Source: CBDDCX01 sp965226925 (GTDB lineage: Bacteria > Gemmatimonadota > Gemmatimonadetes > Longimicrobiales > Gaopeijiaceae). Taken from it: 64,000 nt of DNA. The notes under the pieces are model-generated. The model made no database searches and was not told where the DNA came from. It was given only the letters and a program-made list of their open reading frames with translations. The DNA lies in the NCBI GenBank assembly GCA_965226925.1, contig CBDDEN010000008.1:62001-126000 (forward strand), read 5' to 3'. This document shows, piece by piece, positions 1 through 7,970 of this stretch. Numbering within the stretch: the stretch's first letter is position 1; every line of letters begins with the position of its first letter. The translations under genes and the position numbers were made by a program.

Positions 1-2
1 CG

Positions 3-1088
3 GCCGAGTTGGATGCCGAAACCCTCAGTGACGAAGAGGTGGCCCTTCTGACCACCTGGATCGACGAGGGAGCACCGTCACAGACGGGCGAGATCCCGTT
101 CGCCGACACGGAGCATCTGCTCTATGCGGCGAACCAGAGCGAAGCCGTGGTCTCGGTCATCGACATGGAGACCAACCAGGTCGTTCGGACCGTGGACCTT
201 CAGCGTCTCGGTCTGCCCGCGAACGCGTGGCCTCACCACATCGCCGTGGAGCCGGACGGATCCTACTGGTACGTCTCGCTCATCGCCGCGAACCAGATCC
301 TGAAGTTCGACCGCCAGAACAACCTGATCCAGCGCATCGACTTCGTGCGCCCCGGGCTGCTGGCGCTCGACCCGGAAGGCGAGAACCTCTACGCCGCCCG
401 CTCGATGGCGGCGGTGTCTCCCCCCCAGGAGATCGGGGTGATCCGGCGATCGGACATGAGCTTCGAGGAGGTAGGCATCTTCCTGCCCAGGCCTCACGCC
501 CTGGCCGTGAACCAGATCGCGTCCTTCTATCCCGACGACGAGGCACTCGAGCTGGCCGACCTCGGGGGTGACCGTCCCCACACGTTCATCGGCTTCGCCG
601 TCTCACCCGACGGTCGTTGGATGGTGGGCACGACCGAACTGACCGCCTCGGTCTTCGTGTTCGATCTCGAACGGACCGACATGATTCCGGTGGATACCAT
701 CGCCGTGAACGCCGCTCCCTGGCATCCCGTGTTCACGCCGGACGGCCGGTGGGTCTACGTGGGCAACAATTGGGACAACACGGCGAACGTCATCGACATG
801 GAAACCCGGACCCTGGCCAAGGTGATCGAGGGTAACGGCCTGGCCCAGCCTCACGGAGCCGCCGTTTCTCCGGATGGACGCTTCGCCTACATCGCGAGCC
901 GGAACCTCGAGATGCCGGAAGGGCACAGCAAATACGGGCATATGTACACGCCCCGCTATGACACCGGAGACAACGCACGGGCGGGCACGGTCGTGGTGAT
1001 CGACACCGTGACCCAGGAGATCGTGAAGGTCATCGAGATCGAGGGGTACGGGGCTGGGTTGGGGACGGCGGCGCTGCGGCAGCACTGA
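3..1088 (+). CDS. YVTN/beta-propeller protein with cytochrome-c-like N-terminal tail (5' partial)
   Basis: The frame is open from the window edge, so the true start lies upstream. The first residues (LSDEEVALLTTWIDEGAP) look like the last helix of a class I cytochrome c domain, as found fused to propellers in planctomycete-type cytochromes. From about residue 35 on there are repeated beta-propeller blades with motifs such as VSVIDMETNQVVRTV, VEPDGSYWYVS, VSPDGRWMVG, TPDGRWVYVGN and VSPDGRFAYIAS. It is probably periplasmic; whether it binds heme cannot be told, because the CxxCH would lie outside the window. A piece of its C-terminal blade (EMPEGHSKYGHMYTPR) recurs as a fragment about 0.8 kb downstream. 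The substrate is unknown. Confidence 0.8.
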   Translation, partial: AELDAETLSDEEVALLTTWIDEGAPSQTGEIPFADTEHLLYAANQSEAVVSVIDMETNQVVRTVDLQRLGLPANAWPHHIAVEPDGSYWYVSLIAANQILKFDRQNNLIQRIDFVRPGLLALDPEGENLYAARSMAAVSPPQEIGVIRRSDMSFEEVGIFLPRPHALAVNQIASFYPDDEALELADLGGDRPHTFIGFAVSPDGRWMVGTTELTASVFVFDLERTDMIPVDTIAVNAAPWHPVFTPDGRWVYVGNNWDNTANVIDMETRTLAKVIEGNGLAQPHGAAVSPDGRFAYIASRNLEMPEGHSKYGHMYTPRYDTGDNARAGTVVVIDTVTQEIVKVIEIEGYGAGLGTAALRQH

Positions 1089-1113
1089 GGCTCGAGTTGT
1101 TCACCCTCCAAGC

Positions 1114-1644
1114 CTACCGTGGCATTCGAATTCCAACAGTGAGACCAGGGCCCCCCGCACCGAACGTCGGGATCAGTGCGAGCCGCTGTGCCTCGGCGCG
1201 GCACTTTTCGTTCGTACGCCGAGCCGTACCCGCCGCGTCGATCACCGCCCAAATCGTGCCGACAACCGCCAGTGCTAGACCGGCTTGGGACTGCCCCTCA
1301 CACGGAGGCGGGGAGCCGAAGACGGTGAATTGCTGCTCGGCCACGAGCCCAAAGCCGACGATGCGGACCAAGGCCGATGGGATTCCTCGACTCCAATTCC
1401 CGGCATAGGCGTAACCAATGGTAGGAAGCGTCAACACCTCCAATGCACCGGCGAGGAACGGACTCTTCTCGGAGATCACCACGACTTGGGGTGCGTCATC
1501 GTCTGCCGCCCCAAGCCGATCTCGAGCGCGAGAGTCAGTCGCCACCGTGAGCGTCAAATCCCCTGGTACCAGTCGCTCTTGAGCCTCAAGCGCAAAAGCC
1601 GTCAGGGTCACGCCGATTCCAAACGCAATTGGGACGCACTTCAT
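1114..1644 (-). CDS. Hypothetical exported or membrane protein
   Basis: 176 residues, convergent with the upstream propeller gene. The start is supported by a strong ribosome site (AGGAGG about 6 nt before ATG). The N-terminus MKCVPIAFGIGVTLTAFALEAQE is signal-peptide-like with an AxA-type cleavage site. Two later hydrophobic stretches, around PFLAGALEVLTLPTIGYAYAG and the stretch from ALVRIVGFGLVAEQ, may be membrane segments, and a third lies at AGLALAVVGTIWAVIDAAG. No family is recognised. The tail FGAGGPGLTVGIRMPR resembles the last beta strand of an outer-membrane-type protein, but this is weak. Confidence 0.6.
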   Translation of the reverse strand: MKCVPIAFGIGVTLTAFALEAQERLVPGDLTLTVATDSRARDRLGAADDDAPQVVVISEKSPFLAGALEVLTLPTIGYAYAGNWSRGIPSALVRIVGFGLVAEQQFTVFGSPPPCEGQSQAGLALAVVGTIWAVIDAAGTARRTNEKCRAEAQRLALIPTFGAGGPGLTVGIRMPR

Positions 1645-1775
1645 GATTCTCCTCCTGGTGTTGAGCCATGGAGGAGTCTAGGGACCGACAGGTGCTCGTC
1701 GGATACGTCGAATGACGTAGATGGGGAGGGGATGCTACTTAGTCGGGTTGGCGGCGGACCGTCCGTGGCGACAGT

Positions 1776-1952
1776 CGCAACCTCGAGATGCCTGAAGGGC
1801 ACAGCAACTACGGACACATGTATACGCCTCGCCTCGACCTGGGTGACAACGCACGCGCCGGTACGGTGGTGGTCATCCACACCGATACCAAGGAGATCGT
1901 GACCGGGCTCCTCGCGACCATGTGGTCCTCCTCCGCACATGATCACGGATGA
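1776..1952 (+). pseudogene. Fragment of a beta-propeller gene (duplicate of the upstream gene's C-terminal blade)
   Basis: The frame reads RNLEMPEGHSNYGHMYTPRL then DNARAGTVVVIHTDTKEIV. This is nearly identical to residues near the C-terminus of the gene at the window start (NLEMPEGHSKYGHMYTPRYD...DNARAGTVVVIDTVTQEIV). There is no upstream blade and no start, and the frame then runs into unrelated sequence to a stop. It is the scar of a second, related propeller gene or of a local duplication. Confidence 0.75.
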
Positions 1953-1970
1953 GTGGCCCTGGTGTTGCCG

Positions 1971-3873
1971 CTACCGCATCACCCCCAACACGAGATGGGA
2001 AGGACTCTCCGCGGATCGGTACACCGTCTGCGTCGCCACGTGATAGTCCTCCGGCTGCGCGTGGTAGATGTCCACGAACGTCTGGGGATTCCTGTCGTAG
2101 GCCGGGAACCACGAGCTTTGGACGTGCACCATGATGCGGTGCCCGGCCAGGAACGTGTGGAACTTGTCCTTCAGGTCGATGTCGATGCGGGCGACCTCAT
2201 CAGGCACCATCGGCTCCGGATTCTCCATGCTGTTCCGGAACTTCCCGCGCATGATCTCGCCGGCCACGTGCATCTGGAATCCGCCCATGGGCACGTCGCA
2301 GGCTTCGCTGGGGGGGGCATCCCCGGGATAGACGTCGATGAGCTTGACTATCCAGTCCGAGTCGGTGCCGGTGGTCGACACATAGATGTCCGCCAGGATC
2401 GGCCCGGCGATCGTCAGATCCTCCGTCAGGGGCTCCGAGACGTAAGTGAGCACGTCGGGCCGAGTCGAGGCGAAACGCTGGTCCTCGACCTTCCAGAGGT
2501 GGCCCAGCGTAGTCCGGATCTCGGCGGAGAAAGGCACGGGACGATTCGGATCGCTGACGTAGCTGTCGGACGCGCCGGCGCCCGTTGCGGTCGGTGCCTC
2601 GAAGGAGAGCGTGCCGTCTTCTCGTAGGTACAGAATGGTGGCACTGACGCCCGGAGGGGGCCAACGCTCGTAGGTCCTCCACTCGTTACGACCGGTCTCG
2701 AACACGACTGCCTCCGGCGCGTCCCAATCCCCCTCCCCCTTCAGGTGCCGCCGGAAGAAGGGCGCCTGAACCCGGTTCTGGCGGTCGAGAGAGGTGGGCG
2801 TGTCGAACTCGACGCACCCGAGGTAGTCGCCCTCCATGCTCCGCCACCCACCGTGAAGCCAGGGGCCCACGGCGAGGGTGTTCTCGGCGGCCGGGCTGAC
2901 CTCCTCGACGGTCCGGTAGATCGACATGGGGCCGTAGAAGTCCTCGGTGTCGAACCACCCGGCGACGTTCAGCACCGCGTGATCGATGCCGTCAAGGTGC
3001 AGCAGGGCGTTTTGCCGCTGCCAGTACTCGTCGTACGTCCCGTGCTCCCTGAAGTCGTTCCAGGCGATCACGTCGCCCTGGAAGTACTTCTCGTCGATGT
3101 TGGCCGCCGACCCCGCGTTCAGGAAGAACTCGTATCCCCAGGGCGTGCCATAGTCGAAGCGAGCGCCGCGCGTGTCGGTGGGGGCGTTGCGCACACGGGC
3201 GTTCCCCGAGAGCCAACTGAACGCGTACATGATTCTGAACGCACCATTGTGGTGCCAGTCGTCGCCGATGAACATGTCCGACGGCGACGCCTGAGGCGAC
3301 GAGGCCACCAGCGCCGGATGCCGGTCGATCATGCCCATGACCGTCTGCCATCCGGGGTAGGAGATGCCCCACTGCCCCACTCGACCATTGTCGTTGGGCA
3401 GGTGGCCCAGAGCCCATTCGATCGTGTCGTAGTTGTCCGTGCTCTCGTCCGTCTCGGGTGCCCCGGGCCGATCCCGGGCGAGCGGCTTGATCACCTCGAA
3501 CTCGCCCTCGGAGCGGAACTTCCCCCGGACGTCCTGGAAGGCGTAGATGTAGCCCTCGCGGTCGAACTCGGCCGTGGGTCCGAGAGGAGTCCGAAACCCA
3601 TCCGGCTCGTAGGGTCCGATGGAGTAGGGCGTGCGGAAGAGCATCACCGGATACTCCTGCCACCATCCAGGCGTCGTCCCTGGGGGCGTAGACGATCGTG
3701 TAGAGCCGCACGCCATCCCTCATGGGGACCATGTGCTCCGTCTTGGCGTAGTTCTCGCGGAGGTAGTCCTCATGGCTCTGCTGCGGAGCCTGCGATCCGT
3801 AGTCAGCGCCTCCGAGCGTCGAAGCCGAAAGGATCAGCACCGCTGCAGACAGGAGTGCATGGGTGGTCTTCAT
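1971..3873 (-). pseudogene. CocE/NonD family serine hydrolase, frameshifted
   Basis: The gene starts at ATG 3873 with a signal peptide (MKTTHALLSAAVLILSAST) and the family signature MVPMRDGVRLYTIVYAPRDD. The reading frame is then lost near 3665 and resumes in another frame as WWQEYPVMLFRTPYSIGPY. The rest is a normal CocE/X-Pro-dipeptidyl-peptidase-like alpha/beta hydrolase: the nucleophile elbow is GQWGISYPGW (Ser in GxSYxG), followed by the lid and a C-terminal jelly-roll (SDWIVKLIDVYPGDAP, RGKFRNS, VQSSWFPAYDRNP). Total coding length of about 630 residues is usual for the family. Such secreted enzymes cleave acyl esters or peptides. One single-base indel is the only lesion, so an assembly error is possible. 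Confidence 0.8.
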
Positions 3874-3923
3874 GTTGGGCCTGCCTCTTCCTGGCTTGGT
3901 GCGACTGTGACAGCGAGCAGCCA

Positions 3924-4085
3924 CCAAGAAGGGAGATCTCCTTGAATCTAGGCGACTGCTGCGCCGCCCAATCTGGGGATCGCAAGCGAAGCGCGCGACC
4001 TCCGATAGCCTTCCGGCTAGGTGCTTTCGTCCGAAAGGAAGCTTGCCGAAATGCTCTTCGGAGATGCGTACGTATCTTCGTATCG
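3924..4085 (+). mobile_element. IS91-like element, left-end remnant H
   Basis: This shares with the segment near 55.97-56.13 kb a stretch running from an AAGAAGGG-like start through GCGCCGCCCAAT, GCGCGCGACCT and AAGGAAGCTTGCCGAAA to CTTCGGAGATGCGTACGTAT. Only the left end is present; no transposase part follows. It lies 50 bp upstream of the CocE start, so that gene's promoter region is partly IS-derived. Confidence 0.7.
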
Positions 4086-4190
4086 AGCCTATACGCGGCC
4101 ACGGCTCTTGCCTTCGATCTGTCGGTGGTGACGCGAAACGAAAGTCAGCTCGCGCGCGTGCCCGAGTTGAACGTGATCGGCTATCGGTGA
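4083..4190 (+). pseudogene. C-terminal fragment of a PIN-domain (VapC/FitB-like) toxin
   Basis: The frame reads SLYAATALAFDLSVVTRNES then QLARVPELNVIGYR and a stop. This matches the last helix-strand-helix of PIN toxins (consensus AATALAHGLxVVTRN...F...V.NP), which includes the conserved Thr-Arg-Asn. The N-terminal two thirds are missing and the fragment abuts the IS91-like left end, so it appears cut by that element. No antitoxin gene is visible nearby. Confidence 0.55.
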
Positions 4191-4352
4191 GGCTGGCGTG
4201 CTTGCGCCGCCCGGCCTCCGCGTGGGATACCGGTCTGGTCCTCCGATGCCGAGGAACGGCCGCCCGAGGCTACCCTGCCGCCGCGTCCTCGATCGGGGAT
4301 AGGGGTGGACGCCGGCGAATGGAGAGGCGCCCCCGGCGGGCGACGCGGCCGC

Positions 4353-4793
4353 TCAGAGGGACTCGATCTTCAGCTTGACCTTGAAGTCCCGGGCCCCGAT
4401 CGGGGTGTCGGATCGCGCCTCGGGCAGAAGCTCTACGAGCGTCACGCGGTACGATCCGGTCTCGGCGCTCGCCGGTCCCTCCGCAGTGTTCCAGTGCAGC
4501 GTGTACGGCACCGTCGGACCGCTCCCGAGCGCCAGCCCGAGTCGGATCTCGGCGTCTCCGGCCCAGATACAGGTCACGTCTACGGGGCAGCGCGAGTCGT
4601 TGTCTACGCCGGTGAAGGTGACCCGGAGCACGGTGCCCGACACGCGGACGTCGTGCCCTACGCTCAGTAGGAGCTCGCCCTGGGCGTCGAGAACGGCCGA
4701 GTCGGAATTCGGATCCGGGCCCGTCGACGAGCCGCAGGCCGAGATCCCGAAAAGGAACACCGGCATGAGCCGGCTTCTCGCCGTCATCGTCAT
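4353..4793 (-). CDS. Hypothetical lipoprotein
   Basis: 146 residues. The N-terminus MTMTARSRLMPVFLFGISACGSS has a short hydrophobic stretch and a lipobox-like ISAC, giving a lipid-anchored mature protein starting CGSSTGPDPN. The rest is a beta-rich small domain (LLLSVGHDVRVSGTVLRVTF, IRLGLALGSGPTVPYTL, GSYRVTLVELLP, DFKVKLKIESL) with two cysteines in SRCPVDVTCIWAGDAE. The pattern SxCPxxxxCxWxG is seen in small secreted proteins of several environmental phyla but has no assigned function known to me. Start choice is uncertain by a few codons. Confidence 0.65.
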   Translation of the reverse strand: MTMTARSRLMPVFLFGISACGSSTGPDPNSDSAVLDAQGELLLSVGHDVRVSGTVLRVTFTGVDNDSRCPVDVTCIWAGDAEIRLGLALGSGPTVPYTLHWNTAEGPASAETGSYRVTLVELLPEARSDTPIGARDFKVKLKIESL

Positions 4794-4944
4794 CTATCCT
4801 CTGCGATCCTCTCTTGTCCTGTCCGCTATCCTTCTCGCCGCGAATCGCTGCGGCCGAATTCCGCGATTCTCCCACATTATACGAACGAGCGAGCCCCTGG
4901 GTTCGTGACGGTCGGGCATGACTCGCGGGAGTTCCTCCGCCGAG

Positions 4945-4975
4945 GGGGGGGTCCGAGACCGCTCGCGGACCCCCC
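4945..4975 (-). terminator. Perfect 10-bp hairpin downstream of the GH26-like gene
   Basis: GGGGGGTCCG (4945-4954) pairs exactly with CGGACCCCCC (4966-4975) around an 11-nt loop. It lies just past the stop of the leftward glycoside hydrolase gene. There is no U-run, so it is a transcript-end or stabilising hairpin rather than a textbook terminator. Confidence 0.5.
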
Positions 4976-4983
4976 TTCCGCCG

Positions 4984-6099
4984 TTACTTCCCCCCCAGTA
5001 GCGGGGCGTTCGCCACCCAGCTCTCGGCCAGGACGGCCTCCCAGGCGTCGCCCAGCGGCGAGCGCTCGATGCGCAGGTCCCCCCAGTCGGACCAGGCGGG
5101 CAACTTGGTGTAGTCACGGTTGGAGTAGCAGAACGCGCCGAACCCCTCGTCCCGGATCAGATCGAAGTAGGGCGTGAACCAGGCCGCCCACGTCGTCGGA
5201 TCATCCAGCAGGTGCGTCTTGGTGGGCACGCTCTCGGGAACGATGAGCGGCTTGCCGCGAGCCTTCGCCCCGGCGACAAACTCTGCGGTGAAGGCACTCT
5301 GGGAAGGGGAGTCGAACGCTTGGCCGAAGAAGTTGACGCCCCACCAGTCGACGGCGTCGTCTCCGGGGTAGAACTCCATGAAGGGCGCCACCTTGCCTGC
5401 CGGATGGGCGTTCCACACCCAGATCACGTTGTCGGCTCCCTCGTCCGAGAAGAGGAGCCGGATGTGCACGAACGCGGCTCGGTAGCTCTGGGGCTTGTAG
5501 TTGTTCCAGGCTCCGTTGAACTCGAAGCCAGGCCGGAGAAGGACGGGTCTGCCGTCCTCCGCGATCGCGCGCGCGATCGCCCGAATCTCGTCGTCGAAGA
5601 GCCCCGCGGCCACCTCCGGATCCCAACCCCTGTGCGAGCCGTCCAGGAGCTTCTGGGTGTACGAGATCCCCAGGAAGGGGATGCCTCCGTACCGGTCGAG
5701 CTGGTCCTCGAGCACGGCCAGCTTTTCGTCGGGGGTGAAGCGGGCATCGACGAGGGAGTAGTAGGTGACCCACATCGCGGGAGGGTGGGCCGAGAACGCC
5801 TCGACGTACTCTTCGTACTCGGTCGGCTGGTGCAGCGGGCCGGCACACTGTAGGGCGCGCTCGCCCACCGCGCCCGAGCGGAGCTCCTCCACCGTGAACG
5901 AGATCCCGATCGCGGCGGGACTCCACGGATCCGACGTGGGTTGGATCGGGTTCTCGCCTTCAGTCGTGGGGCCCTGCGGCTCTTCGGCCGCCGGACCCAT
6001 GGGGGATACCTCCCGCCCTTCGCAGGCAGAGAGCGTGACGAGGACTAGGACGGAGAGCCGCGAAAGGCGGCGGAGCGGTGCGCTGCGGAGCGAATTCAT
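4984..6099 (-). CDS. GH26-like glycoside hydrolase lipoprotein
   Basis: The start at 6099 is chosen because GGGGAGA lies just before ATG and the residues that follow (MNSLRSAPLRRLSRLSVLVLVTLSAC) form a lipoprotein signal with lipobox LSAC. The mature protein of about 345 residues has the (beta/alpha)8 features of clan A hydrolases: PFLGISYTQKLLDG, VLLRPGFEFNGAWNNY with the probable acid/base Glu, NVIWVWNAHPA, FYPGDDAVDWWGVNFFG and LIVPESVPTK with the probable nucleophile Glu. This pattern is that of GH26 (beta-mannanase and related), so it probably attacks a beta-linked polysaccharide. Substrate not determinable. Confidence 0.7.
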   Translation of the reverse strand: MNSLRSAPLRRLSRLSVLVLVTLSACEGREVSPMGPAAEEPQGPTTEGENPIQPTSDPWSPAAIGISFTVEELRSGAVGERALQCAGPLHQPTEYEEYVEAFSAHPPAMWVTYYSLVDARFTPDEKLAVLEDQLDRYGGIPFLGISYTQKLLDGSHRGWDPEVAAGLFDDEIRAIARAIAEDGRPVLLRPGFEFNGAWNNYKPQSYRAAFVHIRLLFSDEGADNVIWVWNAHPAGKVAPFMEFYPGDDAVDWWGVNFFGQAFDSPSQSAFTAEFVAGAKARGKPLIVPESVPTKTHLLDDPTTWAAWFTPYFDLIRDEGFGAFCYSNRDYTKLPAWSDWGDLRIERSPLGDAWEAVLAESWVANAPLLGGK

Positions 6100-6299
6100 T
6101 TTTCTCCCCAGATCGAAGAGGAATCGGGTCGCCCGCGGTGCCGGACGGCCTTGGTTGCCCGGGGTCCCACGGGTATCGCTCGACCTAGACGAGCCACACG
6201 CCTCGGGCGTCACATCGACTTGGACGTCCCGCCCCTGGACGCATGTCTTCTCCACGCGCGCCAGGTTAGCTTCGTTCGTGGAGTCGCGGTCCGCCGCTC

Positions 6300-6479
6300 A
6301 AGGGCGAAATGGCCGCGAGCGGATGGGCTTTCCGCCCTCCCGCGTGATGAGTTCGGCGATCTCGTCGGCCCGCTCGCCGAGCATCCGCGCCGTGCGCCCA
6401 ACACGTCGTAGCGACGGTGCGTGGGTAGGCGGCGCATCCCGTCGAACGCCGCGACTGCGGCCGAGATGGCGTCGTCCAT
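6300..6479 (-). pseudogene. N-terminal fragment of an aldehyde dehydrogenase
   Basis: On the minus strand the frame reads MDDAISAAVAAFDGMRRLPT then HRRYDVLG. After a frameshift it continues as RTARMLGERADEIAELIT then REGGKPI. This is the first helix pair of NAD(P)-dependent aldehyde dehydrogenases. The remainder, including the catalytic Cys/Glu region, is missing. Confidence 0.65.
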
Positions 6480-6491
6480 GTCCGAAGCCCA

Positions 6492-6677
6492 CCGCTGTAC
6501 GCGTTCCGCGAGCTGGACTACGGCGGCGTGATGATCAACGACGTGCCCACGTTTCGTGTCGACGACTTCCCCTACGGAGGGTCGAAGGATTCGGGGTTCG
6601 GCCGGGAGGGTGTGCGCTTCGCCATGGACGATCTAACGGAGCCGCGCGTGCTCGTCATGCGGCGGATGAGCGGTTAG
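6492..6677 (+). pseudogene. C-terminal fragment of an aldehyde dehydrogenase, inverted relative to the N-terminal fragment
   Basis: The frame PLYAFRELDYGGVMINDVPT, FRVDDFPYGGSKDSGFGREG, then FAMDDLTEPRVLVMRRMSG and stop is the conserved end of the ALDH family (GGxxxND...P.GG.K.SG.GREG). It sits about 12 bp from the N-terminal fragment but on the opposite strand, so the locus has both an internal deletion and an inversion. Confidence 0.75.
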
Positions 6678-6942
6678 GGGCTCCGCGCGGCCCCACACAC
6701 GGCGGGCCGGGTCTCGGCCGGGAGGTGCCCCCCCGGGCGAGGGGAGAGGCGGAAAGGCCCCGGGGCGGTAATGGTACAAACCGCCACATTCCACAGGCTC
6801 TTGCGTGACGGACGTGCGGGATGTGATCGTACTGTGAGGGGCTCCCCACGCCGCCGCGGACTCCTGGTTCAAGGCGCTGCGTCGTGTCGCGACAATTCTC
6901 CTCCCCTCGCTGTCTCGAACGAGCCGTGTAGGAGGAACCACC
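6678..6942. other. Intergenic region with no recognised gene
   Basis: It lies between the ALDH scar and the poly-proline lipoprotein. It is G+C-rich and carries a strong ribosome-binding site (AGGAGGA) at its right end for the downstream gene. No RNA, repeat or family similarity was seen. Confidence 0.5.
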
Positions 6943-7242
<300 letters not shown>

Positions 7243-7399
7243 TCGGGATTCCGCCGCCCTCGACCCGGCCGAGGTCGAGGCTTCGAGAAGCCCCGTGTCG
7301 AGGCGATCCACGCGCGTTTCATGGCCGTCGAGCTCGAGTCCCCTGGTCTCCGCACCTCGGCCATTCATAGCTTCGAACAACAACCCCGACCGCTCGGCT

Positions 7400-7663
7400 C
7401 TACTTCGCCACCAGGCTCAGCGACAGACTCAGGTCCGGAACGACGGCGGGACAGCCGGAGGCGTAGGTATCCCCCGAAATCGGGGCGGGAACGCTCGACG
7501 TGTACTGGACGCTCATCGTCGTGAGATCCGACGGCCCCGAAGGGTCCTTGGAGCCACCGCAAGCCGCCGACGCGGTCGTGAGCAAGAACAGCGCCGAGAA
7601 GAGAGGGGAGGCCACGCCTCCCCGTCCGCGCCACCAACCGCCCAACTCGCTCCGCTTCGCCAT
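7400..7663 (-). CDS. Small hypothetical lipoprotein
   Basis: 87 residues from ATG 7663, preceded by AGGAGG. The N-terminus has a hydrophobic stretch VASPLFSALFLLTTASAACGG with a lipobox (SAAC), followed by CGGSKDPSGPSD, the kind of Cys-Gly-rich linker seen in other lipoproteins of this window. The mature part is only about 50 residues and ends SLSLSLVAK. The sequence upstream of the start stays open but does not look coding. No family recognised. Confidence 0.5.
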   Translation of the reverse strand: MAKRSELGGWWRGRGGVASPLFSALFLLTTASAACGGSKDPSGPSDLTTMSVQYTSSVPAPISGDTYASGCPAVVPDLSLSLSLVAK

Positions 7664-7911
7664 CTGCCTCCTGATCCCCTCCTCAGCCTCCTTGTCCGGC
7701 AGGCATCGTGGGATTCCACGACGGTCCGGATGATCGTGGCCGGAGGGTCGGCCGATGGATGCGTCGGCCCATCGCGAGGCGTCCGCATGAACGCTGCGCA
7801 ACGAGTGCAATATCGCTGAGCGGCGTCGGTGGTACAAGAGAACCGAGATTGCCCTACCGTGGGAGCTCGCCTGCCGGAGAGTCCCTATGGAGAGAGGCTG
7901 TTCCGATGGCC

Positions 7912-7970
7912 CCATCGTGTAGAGCCGTACGCCGTCCCTCATGGGGACCATGTGCTCGGTCTTTTAGCTA
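7912..7970 (-). pseudogene. Short scar of a CocE hydrolase gene
   Basis: On the minus strand this encodes EHMVPMRDGVRLYT, the same signature as the CocE pseudogene at 2.0-3.9 kb. The DNA is almost identical over about 45 bases (compare 3691-3740). Nothing else of that gene is present. It touches the end of the glycine-rich lipoprotein gene to its right and may have replaced that gene's last codons. Confidence 0.7.

Noticed and set aside
2745..4082. Long plus-strand open frame opposite the CocE gene
   Set aside because: It is a GC-rich shadow of the minus-strand hydrolase. Only its last 35 codons, beyond the IS remnant, resemble a protein (PIN domain), and these are reported separately.
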